The translations under genes were made by a program, and so were the position numbers. A DNA stretch of 8,189 bases from Desulfobulbaceae bacterium UBA5173. Its GTDB lineage: Bacteria; Desulfobacterota; Desulfobulbia; Desulfobulbales; Desulfobulbaceae. Within the stretch, counting starts at the first letter, position 1. Every line of letters begins with the position of its first letter. This document shows positions 7,233-8,189 of this stretch, one piece after another. The stretch covers positions 1 through 8,189 of the forward strand of contig DHWV01000014.1 of the NCBI GenBank assembly GCA_002413355.1. Direction: 5' to 3'. The notes under the pieces are model-generated. The model saw only the letters and a program-made list of their open reading frames with translations, had not been told where the DNA came from and searched no databases.

Positions 7233-7981
7233 ACCTGCGACTCCGTTTGCCGGGTTTTGATCACCTTGGCAGGCACACCGGCGGAGACCGTATATGCGCC
7301 GACCGATTTGGTCAGCACCGCTGCTGCTCCGGCCACGCTGCCCCGGCCCATCGTCACTCCGCCCAGCACGGTGACGTTGCCGCCCAGCCAGACATCTGCC
7401 TCCAGCCGCACACCGCCGTCAACTTTGTTGCCCTGTTCACGGATGGGAATATCCAAACGGTCAAAGTGATAGCTGCCACCGCCGATAAGGAAGCACCGTT
7501 GGCCCAAGATGCAGTCCGGGCCGATTTCCACCGGGCAACCAATGCAGGATTGGACAATGGTTTGGGAGTTGAGGCCGCAATTATCGTCGATGCGGATCGT
7601 ACCGTTTTTACAGGAAAGCATAACGTGATTGGACAGCGTCACCTTGTCGCTGATGCTGATGGCGACCGCCGCGCTCTCATGCCGAGCATCGAGAACGCAG
7701 CCCTCGCTGATGACGACCGACGAGCCGAGACTGATGCGGCCGGGATGGCGCAGGACTATGCCGGGTGCGAACAGGCAGCCCTTACCGCAGCTGGCGAAAA
7801 GGCGCGGCCAGAAAATTTTTCGCAGCAGCATCCCGACCGCGCCAGGTAACGGTCCCAGCATCATGCACCATTCGTAATGCAAAAATGACAGCAGCGAGCG
7901 GCTGCCAATCATTACATCCTGATATTTGGCCAAGGGCGAGCCGCTTCCGGTCACGGCTTCGTGGGTTTTGTGCATGAACAT
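7229..7981 (-). CDS. Left-handed beta-helix (hexapeptide-repeat) acyltransferase
   Basis: This 250-residue protein probably transfers an acetyl or other acyl group from acyl-CoA to a sugar hydroxyl or amine in the cytoplasm. Residues about 20-62 form a hydrophobic/basic lead-in (HYEWCMMLGPLPGAVG, 35-50, then MLLRKIFWPRLF) seen in surface-polysaccharide acyltransferases. From about 65 to 240 it is built of imperfect hexapeptide repeats ([LIV]-G-x4 style), for example ISLGSSVVISEGCVLDA, VEIGPDCILG and the C-terminal WLGGNVTVLGGVTMGRG (198-214) with GVPAKVI (235-241). H172 in GGGSYHFD lies where LacA/NodL-like enzymes carry a catalytic His. The start is uncertain: the ATG at 7981 has a poor ribosome site, and a second ATG at 7975 lies 8 nt after a GAG. 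Either start keeps the whole domain. It is the first gene of the operon, and its first 31 bp overlap the transposase frame. Confidence 0.87.
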   Translation of the reverse strand: MFMHKTHEAVTGSGSPLAKYQDVMIGSRSLLSFLHYEWCMMLGPLPGAVGMLLRKIFWPRLFASCGKGCLFAPGIVLRHPGRISLGSSVVISEGCVLDARHESAAVAISISDKVTLSNHVMLSCKNGTIRIDDNCGLNSQTIVQSCIGCPVEIGPDCILGQRCFLIGGGSYHFDRLDIPIREQGNKVDGGVRLEADVWLGGNVTVLGGVTMGRGSVAGAAAVLTKSVGAYTVSAGVPAKVIKTRQTESQV

Positions 7982-8189
7982 ATCTCAAAAAAACGAAGTA
8001 GAATGATTGAACAAGCAACTAGCAGAAAAGCCAAGAAATTATCAGCATGACGCTCATATCTGACAACCCGCCTTCTGAAGTTTTGCAGCCAAGCAAAAAG
8101 CCGTTCGACTTTCCAGCGGCGTTTATACCGCCTCAGTTTTCGGCCATCCTGAGTTTTTGGCTTAGTCCGGTTGCGGCGATGTGGCGCGA
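7951..8189 (-). mobile_element. IS5-family insertion sequence: transposase C-terminal fragment (5' part outside window)
   Basis: Reading the minus strand from the window edge gives an open frame of about 79 codons that ends at TGA (7951-7953). It contains KTQDGRKLRRYKRRWKVERL (about 8132-8073), then FAWLQNFRRRVVRYERHADN and FLAFLLVACSIILLRFFE. This is the C-terminal end of an IS5-type DDE transposase. The E of WKVER is the third residue of the DDE triad, within the Y..R...E block that marks the IS4/IS5 superfamily. The N-terminal part and the left end of the element lie beyond the window. Typical homologues stop soon after the ILLR block, so the last dozen codons (EICSCTKPTKP) may be read-through past the true end or past a lost stop. 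No terminal repeat can be assigned with only one end visible. Confidence 0.88.

Noticed and set aside
7217..7849. Plus-strand open frame of 210 codons opposite the acyltransferase gene
   Set aside because: It lies antisense to a gene with clear hexapeptide repeats. Its translation is rich in A/D/H/R with no recognisable domain, as expected from the opposite strand of GC-rich coding DNA.
7940..8000. Terminal inverted repeat of the IS5 element
   Set aside because: Only one end of the element is in the window, so no repeat pair or target duplication can be demonstrated.
7982..8060. Promoter for the minus-strand operon upstream of the acyltransferase gene
   Set aside because: The stretch is AT-rich and holds TTGCTT- and TTGTTC-like hexamers, but none has a credible -10 box at 16-18 bp spacing, and it is also transposase coding sequence.
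1..8189. CRISPR array, tRNA, rRNA or riboswitch
   Set aside because: No spaced direct repeats or structured RNA signatures were seen. Apart from the 77-bp space around the terminator and two 12-bp gaps, the window is covered by coding sequence.

Overview
The window is a Gram-negative-type bacterial segment of mixed base composition, GC-rich by eye except for one AT-rich gene. It joins a housekeeping gene to a surface-glycan or glycolipid gene cluster with mobile DNA at its far edge. The left edge (1-473, + strand) is the 3' end of pntB, the beta subunit of the proton-translocating NAD(P) transhydrogenase. It is followed by a perfect hairpin terminator (494-538) that also lies at the end of the convergent minus-strand operon. 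The taxon cannot be fixed from this sequence. A proteobacterium or Desulfobacterota-like anaerobe would fit, but that is a weak inference.

Six minus-strand genes then fill 551-7981 almost without gaps. In transcription order they are: a hexapeptide-repeat acyltransferase (7981-7229); a stand-alone flippase-like membrane protein of the LPG-synthase TM/UPF0104 family (7232-6258); a second UPF0104 protein carrying a C-terminal TolB/PD40-type beta-propeller (6261-4189); a polytopic DUF6020-like, GT-C-like membrane protein (4176-2548); a polyprenyl-phosphate sugar synthase of the DPM1/GtrB/ArnC type (2535-1582); and a second GT2 glycosyltransferase (1585-551). Three of the five junctions are 4-bp start/stop overlaps (ATGA, ATGA, GTGA) and the other two are 12-bp gaps, so this is very probably one transcription unit with translational coupling.

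The gene content suggests a lipid-linked glycan pathway. The DPM-like enzyme would charge a polyprenyl phosphate with a sugar in the cytoplasm. One or both UPF0104 proteins may help move or handle the lipid-linked intermediate. The DUF6020 protein is a candidate periplasm-facing transferase. The GT2 enzyme would extend the glycan, and the acyltransferase would decorate a sugar. No Wzx, Wzy, Wza or Wzz homologue is seen inside the window. The least ordinary item is the UPF0104-beta-propeller fusion, predicted to place a sensor or scaffold-like propeller outside the inner membrane.

At the right edge (7951-8189, - strand) is the C-terminal part of an IS5-family transposase. Its reading frame runs 31 bp into the 5' end of the first operon gene. 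The insertion therefore sits immediately upstream of the operon, in the same orientation, and may affect its expression.
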